The notes under the pieces are model-generated. The model did no database searches, had not been told where the DNA came from, and was given only the letters and a program-made list of their open reading frames with translations. Of a DNA stretch of 64,000 nt, positions 23,590 through 34,814 are shown piece by piece. The DNA is from Dactylellina haptotyla (lineage: Eukaryota; Ascomycota; Orbiliomycetes; Orbiliales; Orbiliaceae): NCBI GenBank assembly GCA_031310005.1, contig CM062388.1, positions 496,001 through 560,000 on the forward strand, read 5' to 3'. The position numbers and the translations under genes are program-made. Position 1 is the first letter of the stretch, and every line of letters begins with the position of its first letter.

Positions 23590-24266
23590 CTAAGTAGCAT
23601 CGGCAATACCGCCGGCATCTTTTGCTGGATCGTTATATACAGGAACAACAGGTATTTCTGGCCTCCGCCTCCGCAACCAAAGGCGCACACAAAAGTACAT
23701 TGTGAGTAATGTTATGATCGCTCCAATAACAACACCGATTATCGCGCCTGTGCTCAACTTGGAGCCCTCGCGAATTAGAGGAACGACGCCAACAGGACTA
23801 TTCGTAGCAATATCGGAAGATTGAATTGGTGCACTTGTCTCCGCGGGACTCGATGAAGTTTGCGAGGTAAAGGATTGGGGTGATGCGCTTCCCAATGTGG
23901 AGCTTTCGGATGAAGTTGTATGTGGTGCTGTGCTCGAGGGTATAATGGAAGCAGTGTTGCATAATCCGTTTACAACGTCAACAGCTCGCTGATAATCTTG
24001 CAGTAAACAAGCTCCTCCGGCTAGGAGACATGGGAATAGACCATCGCGGAACGAAGATGATTTGCAGATGCATTCCAGATCCTTTCTATTGCATCCGATG
24101 TTCCCGAGAGACGCAAAGGCACATGGAATCTTCGAAGAACGTTCTGGTTAGCTGACTAAAAGTGCTGTCAGCGTTACATACTTACGGCGCACTCTGGGAT
24201 ATCATCAAAACTGAGTCCTAACACACTCGAGCCTGTCCAAGCTATCCAGACATACTGAATTCTCAT
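23590..24266 (-). CDS. CFEM-domain membrane protein, 206 aa
   Basis: Two exons: 24266-24186 and 24129-23590, with a phase 0 intron (GTAAGT donor). A signal peptide (MRIQYVWIAWTGSSVLGLS) is followed by a CFEM domain with all eight cysteines: PECAIPC, NIGC, LECIC, FPC, GGAC and NGLC. The Asp that often contributes to haem binding may be the one in NRKDLEC. A Ser/Thr-rich linker follows, then one transmembrane helix (GAIIGVVIGAIITLLTMYF), an RRRR stop-transfer and a short cytoplasmic tail ending GGIADAT. The architecture is that of a plasma-membrane CFEM protein, receptor-like rather than GPI-anchored. Known CFEM proteins bind haem or take part in surface recognition; the role here is inferred only from the domain. 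Confidence 0.82.
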
Positions 24267-25769
24267 TATTATTGTTGTTGTTATTCTTTTTTTTTACGAA
24301 GTAGAAATATGAAAACAAAATAAATTACCCTACAAATAGAGATTTAAGTTAACGCAAAAAGTCTAGTGCCAGTTTGGCTCGTTTGAGTCTTTATATGTGT
24401 GAATCCCGAAAGCTCTTGGCGATGCAGGAGTAAGGAGAACCTTTGTTTCAAATCGACAGGCTGGAGTTTGAGGGGTTAGTGGGCCCTCTTTCAGCCCGGT
24501 CGTAGCATCTTGCCAGGATAAATTGTCTCCTGCATAGCTAGAGTTTTTATACAGCAGACTTGAGCATGGCAACTGCGAACACGCCGGCTATAAGCGCGTC
24601 TATGATAAGGTAACCGAGCCCTGTGCATCAGGGGCCCGGGATTGGCTACGAAAATACGTTAGCTAGCTACTACGAAATATGTAAGACGCACCGAATTCTG
24701 AGACACGGTCCATATGGCCAGCTGCAGCATATGCTGTCCACGTACCTATCCAAGCTATATGTCTATGCAGAGATATTCTGTGAATGATGACCATCAGAAA
24801 TCATCTTTTCTGGTAGAGACCCCAAGCTCCTCTCCAAATTTAAAACAGACCAATAAAAGTAGCTAATGTAAAAAAGTACTTTCCTATAGTCTACAGCCCC
24901 CCTATAGTGATAATGAATCTGAAATAGTCTAATTATAATTAAACAATAGATATCACTATACGGTTTTGGTAAACAGTAAATATAATGACAAAAAAATAAA
25001 ATTTATATATTTGAAAACCCCATCAATTAAAAAGAAAGTAGTGAGAATGTCAAATTTCATCTAAAAAATAGCAAAGCCATCCCTTCTGTTTTTCGCATAT
25101 AGGGAAGTGACAGTAGAATTTTTAAAATTAAGCTTCGACCTAGAAACAAGATATTTTTCAGAGCACCACCACAAGGAAATTAATACAATTGTTAGAGAAA
25201 TGAATATCAGTGGATTTAGTGAGGTTCGAAGTCGCCCTCCCTTCAGTCGGGCATGTCTAGCTCTTTTACAATAGGGCCACTGCGTTGATGTGATTGGGTT
25301 ACCTGTTAGGCTGTGTGTTTCATTTGCCCCCACCTGGTCTCGCAGGCCAGACAACACAAAAATCTCCCAAATTTTTTGGTGCTCGGCACAACACAAGTCT
25401 GGTTACGAGACTGGACTGTGTGTTGGTCAAAATCCAACAAATAGATTGTGTTGTATACGGCGCAACTGTCGTCTTCGAATGATCCAGATCCAACTTTTTT
25501 GGCATCCTTTTCACAGATAGTTCTCTGTTATGAAAGAAAAAGAATACATTCTTGAGGAAATTCAAAGCTTGAATGAATAATACAGACTCAATCTTCTATC
25601 TTATTCCAGCTTCGCCAGAAACTTCATACACCTTATCGCAAGACAATCCGGCCATCAATCTCAGTGAATCTTTGCGCTGGAAACTGAAAGCGACCAAGCC
25701 CTTTCTATCGCTATAGCGAGGGAAACCAGACTAAGTTTAAACGCTCGAAAAGCGCGACTTTCGTTCATA
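24267..25769. other. AT-rich intergenic with dispersed repeat copy
   Basis: The part at 24820-25080 is strongly AT-rich and has no genes. A 79-base copy of a repeat also present near 53.5 kb lies at 25334-25412. The open frame at 24363-24572 minus has no ATG or domain. Confidence 0.5.
25334..25412 (+). repeat. Dispersed repeat, copy A
   Basis: This stretch, beginning CTGGTCTCGC and ending GGTTACGAGACT, matches in inverse orientation the segment at 53476-53546, including the shared core CTCGGCACAACACAAGTCTG. Copy A has a short extra AT/C-rich stretch in the middle. The second copy lies in an LTR-element fossil, so this may be a fragment of the same repeat family. Confidence 0.65.
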
Positions 25770-26096
25770 ATGTCGTCCTACGAAATCCGCCATGTCGCTC
25801 CTGAGGTACCGATCGTTGCAACACTTCCAAAGCGCATTATCGCCCAAATTCTCTCCTACTTACCGCTGCGGTCTCTCGTCGGAGCTTGTAAGCTTCATGA
25901 AAATATACTGCGCCTCGTCTGTGAAGATAACCGACAGGCATACTTTGGATATCGCAAGCATATTGCAAAAGTAAACATGCCCGCGATAATCTTTTCGACC
26001 TATCCGCTGCTACCAGATGAGACATTGAAGGAACATGCTTCGGGAGCCAAGGAGTTAGCCGATATAATTTGCGAGGAGCTGGGGAGGAATCGCTGA
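25770..26096 (+). CDS. Small F-box-like protein, 108 aa
   Basis: Single-exon frame with a good ATG. Residues ~19-52 (LPKRIIAQILSYLPLRSLVGAC) resemble an F-box, the motif that binds Skp1 in SCF ubiquitin ligases. What follows is a short charged tail with no repeats to bind a substrate. It is short for an F-box protein and could be a truncated or degenerate member. No intron extending it was found. Confidence 0.5.
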   Translation: MSSYEIRHVAPEVPIVATLPKRIIAQILSYLPLRSLVGACKLHENILRLVCEDNRQAYFGYRKHIAKVNMPAIIFSTYPLLPDETLKEHASGAKELADIICEELGRNR

Positions 26097-26376
26097 GTCT
26101 TCTAAAGAATGAAGCCCGACACTTTCATCATGAGGGCGTTGTCCAGAATATACTGAAGTTCTATGTATGCTTCTAGGATGGAATTTTCGCCCCACTCTAC
26201 TCCAAAACCGAAATCTAACAAGATGAACGCGGAATTATAGATGTTTCATTACGAAGAAAGGCTACATTATGGAAAAAACGCCAGCAGCTTACGTTCCCAC
26301 CTTGCCATCATACATCATACGTATTCGTTACAAATACAGAGCTTTTATCCAGTCGAACGAATAGATCTACACTGGT

Positions 26377-27759
26377 TTACGCCATCGCATCCTTCAAATC
26401 CGCAGCAAAGATTTCATGTGTCCTGTAGGTAACATGACCGCCGTCTAAAGAAGACACTGTTAGCGCGTCCTGTTACTTATCGAATTAGACCAAGAAATAT
26501 CGAGACTTACTGAGCCAAAAGTACTTGTCGATTGGCAAACATCCGTATTTAGCGTAGTTCCAGATAATATCAGGCTGGGAATAGTTTCCGCAGTACCCAG
26601 TCCAGTCCTGGAAGCCATATCGGGTTGGATGCTCCAAGATCTTTTCAAACTCCTTGTTTACATCATACTTGTACGTCGCGACGTCCGGATCATCGATATG
26701 CTTTCTGTTGAAGCTGTGTCTCTCGTGCTCGAGAATCTTGTTCCAGATCTCCGTGTTATTGCGTAGGGCTTCGCCTCTGACCGGAACATTCATGAACAGG
26801 AAGTTTTTATAGCCCGCGTCGTACATCTGCTCTACGGATTCATAGAGGTAGTCAATGTCGGCTTGATATAGGTCGGTGAAAGTGACATTCTTCCACTTAT
26901 TCGAGTCGTTGACGTCGTTGATGCCAATCCAGAACGCCACAAGAGTGCTCTCCTTGGGGAGATCGAGCACAGGATCGGCGGATGCGAGATAGCGGTCGAT
27001 CTGCTGGTCCATCTGGGGTGTGTAGTCATGGTGTGGGGCGAGGCTATATTTTAAGTGGTTAGCGTCTGGTAGAAACTTTTGAACCGTGGTTCCGGTCCCT
27101 CTTACAGTGCAGCGGTCATGTCGGCGCCAGCGAATGCAAAGTTCCACAACGGGATATCACAATCGGATGGCCTTCCTTGGAAACATCCGGTCAAGTATTC
27201 GGTCTACAGCATAACCCGTATTAGCGAACATTCGCCTATAGTGGCTATTACTCCCACAGAGTAACAGCTTGAAGGCGCATACCCAATTTGGTCCACCGGA
27301 GCTGGTCTGTATGCGCGAGATGAATTAGTCAAATCATAGATTTAATTTTATTGCTGGGTAATTCTCACCGAATTCAGCTTGATTTCACTGGTCATAAGCT
27401 CTTCTGGTGTATACACCGTGTGGAAGTTATCGCCAATAAAGCTGCGCGTTCAATTCGGCTATGTCAGTCATACCCTTACTTCAAAACTGGCGCGACGAAA
27501 GCGCTTACCTGTATGCAGGATGTCCATAAGTTCCGTCAACAAAGGTGTAGGAATCGCCAAATGCAAGACTATATCAATTGTGTCTTAGTATCCGATAGCA
27601 CTTCAATCAATGGACTAAGATCACAAGCGAGGGCTAGTATCCATACAAGTGTGTGATCTGCTTGCCCTGGAAGGTTAACGAGCTAGCACGCTTCTCCAAT
27701 GGAGCCGCATAGCTGGCGACGAGCAGGCCAAGGCCAGACAGAAGAGTTGAGACGCGCAT
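26377..27759 (-). CDS. Secreted GDSL esterase (CE16-like), 322 aa
   Basis: Seven exons with all phases consistent: 27759-27647, 27568-27509, 27441-27369, 27306-27283 (24 nt), 27203-27106, 27043-26511 and 26444-26377. A signal peptide (MRVSTLLSGLGLLVASYA, then a KR site) precedes the SGNH/GDSL core. Block I is FGDSYTFVDG with the nucleophilic serine, followed by SSGGPNWTEYL. Block III is FWIGINDVND with its Asn, and the C-terminal NGGHVTYRTHE carries the likely catalytic histidine. WNFAFAGADMT matches the glycine of block II. The order matches fungal carbohydrate esterase family 16 acetylesterases, which remove acetyl groups from hemicellulose oligosaccharides. The substrate is inferred from the family. 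It is expected to be extracellular. Confidence 0.85.
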
Positions 27760-29090
27760 GATATCAGATTACCAAGAGCTTCAATGCGATACACTTCCGA
27801 GAGAAAACCCAGGATACGTGAAACCTCCGATAAGATAGCTTCAACGTTCGACGACTAGAGTTTAGAACCGTGGCGGTGGAAATCAAGGGGCCAAGCAGTT
27901 CATTTATACACGCACCCCTTTAGCTTCCAGGAAGCCCTTGGAAAAAGGCAAGTAGGGATGCAAATCCGTCCATCTCGATCCCGGACAAATTTTCGTAAAC
28001 CTGGCGGTTCAACATTCGGATTCTGCCGTAGCTCTCACATCCCTGTAGAGTACAAGCTTCTCCGTATCTGCATATAACCATGGCACGTCAAGATCGGCCT
28101 GAATCCAACGGGGTAGCCATTCGATAGATCCTATGGTAAAGAGCGCATATTCCTGTAAGCGAGCGAATGACTAGATCTCGTCTCCAGTTCTCCACATTCT
28201 TGCATTTCAAAAGCTTGGTGCATATTTCCAGGGAGCTATCGTTGAGCGTTACCAGGCGCTACTTTTGAGTTTGGCGTTCCCGAATAGGCAATAGTCTGGG
28301 GTTTGTGTTGGCCTGATTGGTGGAGGAACAATACAACGCTTGAGAGCCCGGTTACAACGTTTGGTGACGTGCGGGGCAAGGTTCTCGGAAAAACCTGTTG
28401 CAAATCTGGGGATGCAGGTGGAAATATCGGGGCAATGGAGATGGTTAAATTGACGGGTAAAAAGGATGTTTAAACGGTTCAGGTATGGATTTTCAGTTCC
28501 AGACTAACGATTGCATGACCCACGGATATGTAAATTAGTCGATTCATGGCTATGGTTCGGCTCGGTCTTGGCTTAAGCCGAGCTGCATCTTTAGCTCAAC
28601 ATCCAACAATCGACGACCCTGGTGATGACAACATTTCTGTTCGTATGCTGAAAGTTGTTAAGAATTACCAACGAAACGAATATGCATGGTGTAGCTCTAC
28701 GGACAAGCGGAGGACGGTTCATGATAGATTTGGAAATTCACAAGTTAAATCACAATTATGAGTCAATTGCTTGCAGTGCCAGTAGGTAATTGAAAAGGTC
28801 AAAGGTTTCACCGGAGGTCTAAAAGTTTATATTCCACCAACTATCATCTAGAAAATGGGGTTTGCATGTTTCAAGGTCATAAATTCGTAAACTGTATTAG
28901 GTATTATGTCAAGCTGGGTTTACCTGCCTCAGTATGTCTAATTTTTAAAAAAAGAAAGGATGTAGAGAATTTTCTGTAGGAACATCGACGCCTGCGTCGC
29001 CTTATCACCCCGAAAAGTGCCCCAACTATAAAAGTATAAAAAAGAAAACGAAAAAGCGAAATAAGAAAAGCAACTTTTGTAGAATGTATT
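27760..29090. other. Intergenic between esterase and exchanger genes
   Basis: It holds the esterase promoter at its left end and the 3' end of the exchanger transcript at its right end. The middle has only short frames (for example 28546-28761 plus) with no recognised domain. Confidence 0.45.
27901..27908 (-). promoter_or_regulatory. TATA-like element of the esterase gene
   Basis: TATAAATG on the minus strand about 144 bases before the ATG at 27759, normal spacing for a fungal promoter. Confidence 0.4.
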
Positions 29091-30820
29091 CTAGTGATGC
29101 ACAGCACCAGCCAGAGCGCTCTGCCCAACGATTCCAGGTGCAGCTACAGCTCCTGACTTGGTTGGCACATGACCGTGTAGAATGTGGTCAGGATAATTGT
29201 AAGCTGCAGTTGCGATAACAAGCCAGACCATCAATAAGAACATCCCTTCCAACCAATGCGTTTTGTTATCTCGTAAGAAATTTCCCACGACAAGAACCGC
29301 AAGAAGAAGAGCAAAGACTAAGAAGAACTCGAATTTGAGGTCCATGTTCAAGTTAGCGCACCACCCGATGATGACAACGAGCGGAGTGACAAGAAGGGCG
29401 GTTTGAACGGTCCCGCCGAGGCAGTGAGCGATTGCTAAAGTTTGTTGATCTGGAAGGAGGATGGTATGTTAGTGATAAGGTAGAGTTGAGGGGTGGAAAT
29501 ACAAGATAACATACTGTTATAAGCTTGGTTTAGCGCGGTTAAGTGTTCAGAGGCTTTTTCGATGAAAGGAACAAGAATAAGACCCATGAATAATTCGGTA
29601 ATGTTGTGGGATTTGATAATGATTGGAATCTGCTCTACCATATAGTAGGCGCAAAAAGTAACAAATACTAATCCAACAATGCTAAGGAAGATTGCCTCAA
29701 GCACAGAAAGCTTCTTTCGATACTGGTGCTTTCTGTGTTTATCATGGTTTTGGCTTTCCGCGTGCTCCATAACATAGTGGAAGTTAGAGCTGTGTGTCTT
29801 AAGCTGGAAAATGGTATAACTATTTCGAGAGCAGTACTATTAGTTATGATCGAATCTGAGAGAACTTCAAAAAGCTCCAGTGAACTTACGCGATGAAAGA
29901 TGCCAATAGCCAGAAGCTAACGACTCTGCTCACGTGTAAAAGCTTGGAATCGGCTTTTTCTTCCAGAACATCCACCCTTGCGCTCAAAGTTTGGAAGAAC
30001 ACACTGGGGAGGGCAATTCCGGCTACACTGACTAACAAGGCGGCATTGGAGATTTCAGTCACATATTCGGCTACCTCTTGCTCATTATGTCTGATGCCAC
30101 CAGCGAGGAAGCAGGCACCTGTGATGAGTAGGAGATTTGCAAGCATAGACCCTAGGAGAGCGTCTCTAACAACGGAGAAATGGCCACGGAACAGAAGAAT
30201 CAAAGAAATGATGATTTCGACGATACCTCCAGAGAGAATCTCTAAGGTGGCAGCAATAGGCTGGAGATATAGTTAGAATCGTGACTATAAAATAAAGTTC
30301 AGAAAGGCTTGATATTTACCTTGGGCAATTTATGTTCCAACTCTCCGGCCGCAAAGGAGAGCAGATTTCCGGCTGGGATAATACCGAGAAAGTTGAACGC
30401 AAATACAAGACGAGGGTGTGTATGGGCCATAGTGAACTGGAGAGCCATAGCAATAGGAACTATAGGCCATAAAAAATTGCTATATGAGCTTAGCTTGGAT
30501 CTACTCCTGTAAGTAATTACTGCGGCTTTAACTGGATTAAATCTAAACGTCGGCGGTGGGAGACCCTCAATAACTCTCTGCTGATGCTCTTCATACGCCT
30601 CTTTCGAAGCGTGGCCATAGTAAGTTATTGTCTCCTCGCCAGTGTTGAAGGGGTTATGGTAAGGATTGTTCGATGCGAGAGCTGGTACATCTTGATTTGG
30701 AGGATATTCGTAAGTGGAGACTGTGAGACCTTCTCGTGCCGGCCAGGATCGTTCGGGGATAATCGTATCAATTGGATTCGAGTTGGGGCCAGTTCCAGGA
30801 GTTGGATTCGGATTCGACAT
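29091..30820 (-). CDS. CAX-type cation/proton exchanger, divergent, 511 aa
   Basis: Four exons: 30820-30320, 30260-29890, 29819-29515 and 29449-29091, all phases matching. A hydrophilic N-terminus of ~120 residues is followed by about eleven membrane segments. Family landmarks of Ca2+/H+ exchangers are present: SFAAGELEHKL, LLGSMLANLLLITGACFLAGG, FQLKTH at the acidic-loop position, and HCLGGTVQTALLVTPLVVIIGW. The two cation-selectivity repeats are altered: where GNAVE is usual there is GGIVE, and where GNAAEH is usual there is EKASEH. The acidic residues remain but the Gly-Asn pairs do not. I recall a fungal calcium-permease-like subgroup sharing IEKxxEHLTA. The likely site is the vacuolar membrane; the transported ion is uncertain. 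Confidence 0.87.
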
Positions 30821-32508
30821 TTTTTGATTATTATATTAGTCTTGTTCAACAAGAAGTAGCGTCCGGCGCTAGTTAAATACTTTGTAATTTTGATATAAGA
30901 AAAAAAATCGGATTTCTCGAATGGAAGTTCGAAAGGCCGCTCTAGAAGATTTATGCTGACAAGGCCCAGTTTTATAAGAAATGCTACGAGAAGCCATTCT
31001 GGATTGAGTGGCCCCGAAGGATAGCGGAGTTATGAGACAGATAGTGTGGCTAGGTCTGAGGTGTGGCCCCTGCGAGTTTGGGCGTGCGGATTCGGACTCA
31101 ACCGAAGCTGCGCGAAGGGGTCATGTCCCAGGCTCCGACAAGCTTTGGCCACGCAGTCCGCCCAGACAAAGGGAGGCATTTTCGTGACTAGTAGCCAAGA
31201 AAAAGAAAGCTGGATTGAATGGATAACTGTAGTAGTTGGAATAAGAGAGTGATGATGATATTGCAACATTTATAGGCATATAGCAAAGCGAGTTCCGCTC
31301 GGAGCTGCCTCGAGCTCGTTCCTTGAAGTCAAAGTCTTGCCACGCTCTCATACTGCAGCACTCTCTGCCATTTAATAATATCTGATGAGGATTCTCTCTT
31401 TTTCTGGTTTTCGAAATCCCTTTCGCTGTCTAATACAATTCTTAGGCAGTAATATAATATGGCAGTGTTTGCGTTTTGCGTGGTCTATGTTATGCACAGC
31501 GGTTTTACTAAGAGACTAGTTGCTTCATAGACCCATTTGGCACAACGCTCCGTTCAGTTCGGGTCTCGAGAGGTAACACCCCAAACCTCTTTGGAAAGTC
31601 AGCCTACCAAAATGGGCATCGCTCGCCGGCAGGTTTGGAGCAAAACAGTTTTCTGGCAGTGGCTTTCCGGCCTGGAGCACTGCAAAAGTTTCATTGGTAT
31701 TTCTGGCTTCTATACGTATACGTTGACCCCTGTTTAGTGCAGTCGGTTTTACATTCTATATATGCTTCCGTGGTTATGGTAAACCGGAATCGACACATGT
31801 ATGCATCTGACGGCTTTTAATCCAAATCTACTAATATTTCCGAGTCTAAAGCCGGCTTAAGCCTCAAATTGATTCCTAAATTTTAAATGCTTGCTGGTAG
31901 TTTGGACAAAGCACTTGCCTATCCGACGTGACGAACTGCAGTCTTGGCTGACTGACAGATTTATAGGAATCTCGAATGCGAAATGTAGACCATTTGCAAT
32001 GCATGTAATGCAATGGTATCTTAGGCTGAGTATATTACTTAAATTTTGCAACTGCCAAAGTAATTTTATACTGAGAATGCATGAGAATGCGTCCGAGGTG
32101 ACCAACACCGATCAACCCTGCTCATCTTCCAGATGTGTTGTGATTGGTGTTTGATTATCCGACAATGTGTTGTGATTGGACCGGCACCAACCCGCGGCCA
32201 AAGCAGCGGGAGCTAAGCTTCCTTCACGAAACATCGCCCACGACTTTCGCGACATCGCTCGATCAAACACGCATCGCCCTCATCGCCCCATCGCGCTTCA
32301 CCGGACGCGGTCACCTTCCTTGACCCTAATCGGACACCAGACACCTTTTAGCCTCGGGTAGACGACATACCCGGCAGATTCTCTCTCTTTCGATCTGCGT
32401 TCAATCGTCCGCAGCGATTGATCCCGTTGCAAGCTGGTTTTGTAACGAACGAACACCCCACGATCCTCTTCCTCGCTAATCTCAAAGATTAGCAACATCA
32501 CATCCACA
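30821..32508. other. Intergenic, divergent promoter region
   Basis: About 1.7 kb between the divergently transcribed exchanger and TAF6 genes. No coding exon was recognised. A CT-rich leader with TCTCTCTTTCG near 32383 precedes TAF6. Confidence 0.45.
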
Positions 32509-34010
32509 ATGGCATCGCTCGTCTCGACGGATACCATCCGCGATAACGCCGAGGCTCTTGGTATCAAGCTAGACGACGACGTCTCAAACTTCCTCGCCAG
32601 CGATGTTGAATACCGGTTACGGCAAATCATCACGACCGCGATAGAAGCGATGAAACAGTCCGGCCGAACGATCCTCCACAACAAGGACATTGAAACCGCT
32701 GCTCGACTGTTGGATATCGACCCGCCATTGGGCTATCAGAGCAGTCAGCCTTTGCGTTGGGGTGAAGCAACACTAGGAGCCGGCCAACCGCTGTTCTACA
32801 TCGAAGACGAGGAAGTTGATTTCGAGAAGATCATCAATGCTCCTTTGCCAAAAGTTCCCCGAGAGGTCGCCATGACAGGTATGCTCTCCACTGATCTCTA
32901 GCTTTTTTATAAAACCATTTGAAGCTAATTATCATCGATTTTTAGCACATTGGACCGCAATCGAGGGAGTCCAACCGTTAGTTCCAATGAACCCATCTCC
33001 TGCAGAAGCTCGTATGAACGATCTCACACCAAAGGGTGCAACGACGACCCATGCCCTGGGTGCTACTGGCAACGCCGAGAACGCCACCGTCAAACCCCTC
33101 GCAAAGCATATCATATCCGTCGAGCTTCAGATGTTCTTCGAGAAAGTCACCACTGGTATTACCGACCCACCAAATGAGCAATATCGCGAGGCTGCGCTGT
33201 CTGCTCTACGGACAGAACCCACTATTCACCAGCTCCTTCCATATTTTGTCCAATTCGTCACAGAACGGGTGACGCACGACATGAAGAGTGATAGAAAATT
33301 GATGGAATCCATGATGGACATCTGCGAGGCTTTGTTCGCAAACGAATCGTTATATATCGAACCATACGTTAGTAACACCTCTACTCCAGGTATTTTTTCT
33401 TACGGATCACGCACTAACTGAATACATTGAAACCTAGATCAATTCTCTATGTCCGCCTATTCTCACTTGCATGCTAGCCAAACAACTTGGTGATAACGCT
33501 CAGGATCAACTTTCAACCTATCCTCTCCGTGACAAAGCTGCCTCTATTGTTGGAATAATATGTAGAAGGTTTGGTGATTCCTCGCATGAGCTCAAATCCC
33601 GCCTCGCCCGATCATTCCTCAAGGCTTTCATGGATAACACGAAACCTCCTGCAACCTGGTACGGCGCTATTATTGGTCTTGCAAATATGGGTGTTATCGA
33701 TGCAATTCGATATCTTCTACTCCCTAATGTTAAGATATTCGAAGAATTCATCCGAGATGAGATCAACGGGGACGGCCCGAAGAAGGATGAATGCCAGAAA
33801 TGCCTTGGCGCCATTCTAGGAGCGCTGAAAAAGCTAAAAACAGAGGAAGTGGAGCTCTTGATGGGTGGGAAGTCTGTTGACTTAGACAAAGAAGGGTTGA
33901 GGAAGAAATTGACAGACGACCTGGGGTCTCTTGCGGCGAACGAGGTGATGAAGACTGGAGACGAAAAGTTGGCCAAGATTCTGATCAAATGTTCTCTGAA
34001 CGAGGGATAG
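32509..34010 (+). CDS. TAF6: TFIID/SAGA subunit TAF6, 454 aa
   Basis: Three exons: 32509-32878, 32946-33367 and 33438-34010, with phases 1 and 0. The first ~67 residues are the TAF6 histone fold (STDTIRDNAEALGIKL, LASDVEYRLRQIITTAIEAM), which pairs with TAF9. PLGYQSSQPLRWG follows, the classic linker motif. The C-terminal half is the TAF6 HEAT-repeat domain (LSVELQMFFEKVT-like stretch, HQLLPYFVQFVTERV, NLYIEPY-like, INSLCPPILTCMLAKQL, LRDKAASIVGIICRRFGD). Length is normal for a fungal TAF6. The protein acts in the nucleus as a core subunit of TFIID and SAGA. The stop at 34008-34010 agrees with the usual end of the family, although an open exon-like stretch follows downstream. Confidence 0.93.
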
Positions 34011-34094
34011 TGCCCGAAACCCAGAGGCAAGAAGAAAGTCGCACATATTCATAATTCTAGGGTTAATGATACTGTCGGCATTTCGTTGATTCAG

Positions 34095-34814
34095 GATCAG
34101 AACGGCACCACTTTACTAAAACAGTCGAACGAAGCAGAAGATAGGGAGCGAATAATAGAGAAGGAACAAGCAGAGGAAGACCAGACGGATGCGCAGATTG
34201 TTGAACAAGAAGTTGTCATTATACCGGATCACTCAGATGGTGGAGGAGGAGAAGAAGATCAAACTGTAATTGAAGATACCCAAAGGTCCAAGGCGCGAGA
34301 TTCGACCGGGGAGAGTTTATCAGAGATCGAGGAGCCCGAAACACCAATCAACCGCTCTTCTGAACCCGAAGATTCGGTTGTAATACAAAGTCAAGAACTC
34401 GGAGAGAAAGCTGGTGGATTTATCGAGGACGAGAGTAGTTTACTCATTACCGAGGGAGAGAAGACAACCTCGAAAGGACCCAAGACAAGGCGAACCAGAG
34501 CCACTAGAAATGCAGCAATCCCAACCTCGGACCTAGACGAGAGTACAAGCGCTCCGCCTCGAAGAGCCAATACTGTGAGATCAGCTACTCCGCGTACTGG
34601 AAAGAGGACCAGGAGTCATGAAGACATTCAAGGCCACGTGGAATCACCCCCGACAAAGAAGACTCGATCCTCTACTCCAAAAGACCAACTCGATCCTCCA
34701 ACGCAATCTCCGTCTAAGAGAAAGCCGGTGGTGCGACGACCAAAGCCAGTTGAAAATCCAGGCACAACTGCAACTCGGGAGTATTCTTTACGGTCCAGAA
34801 AGTCTGGCGGCTAG
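34095..34814 (+). CDS. Acidic-to-basic disordered exon lacking a start
   Basis: A frame of 239 codons follows a good acceptor (TTGATTCAG ending 34094, with a GTTAATGAT branch-like site) but has no ATG anywhere. The N-terminal half is acidic, Glu/Asp-rich with EEDQT repeats. The C-terminal half is basic and Ser/Thr/Pro-rich, with KRTRSHED, PPTKKTRSS and KRKPVVRRPKP patches, suggesting a nuclear, disordered protein. It must be joined to an upstream exon. The only phase-compatible donor I saw is a weak GTGATG at 33942 inside TAF6, which would replace the last ~23 TAF6 residues. A separate gene with a missed first exon is equally possible. Confidence 0.5.
   Translation, partial: DQNGTTLLKQSNEAEDRERIIEKEQAEEDQTDAQIVEQEVVIIPDHSDGGGGEEDQTVIEDTQRSKARDSTGESLSEIEEPETPINRSSEPEDSVVIQSQELGEKAGGFIEDESSLLITEGEKTTSKGPKTRRTRATRNAAIPTSDLDESTSAPPRRANTVRSATPRTGKRTRSHEDIQGHVESPPTKKTRSSTPKDQLDPPTQSPSKRKPVVRRPKPVENPGTTATREYSLRSRKSGG

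Noticed and set aside
24363-24572. 69-codon minus frame between the CFEM gene and the repeat
   Set aside because: No ATG in frame and no domain; a preceding AG is not enough to support an exon.
33942-34010. Taking the 34095-34814 exon as the standard TAF6 C-terminus
   Set aside because: TAF6 already ends naturally at 34010 with the expected family C-terminus, and the alternative donor is weak; kept only as a possible isoform.
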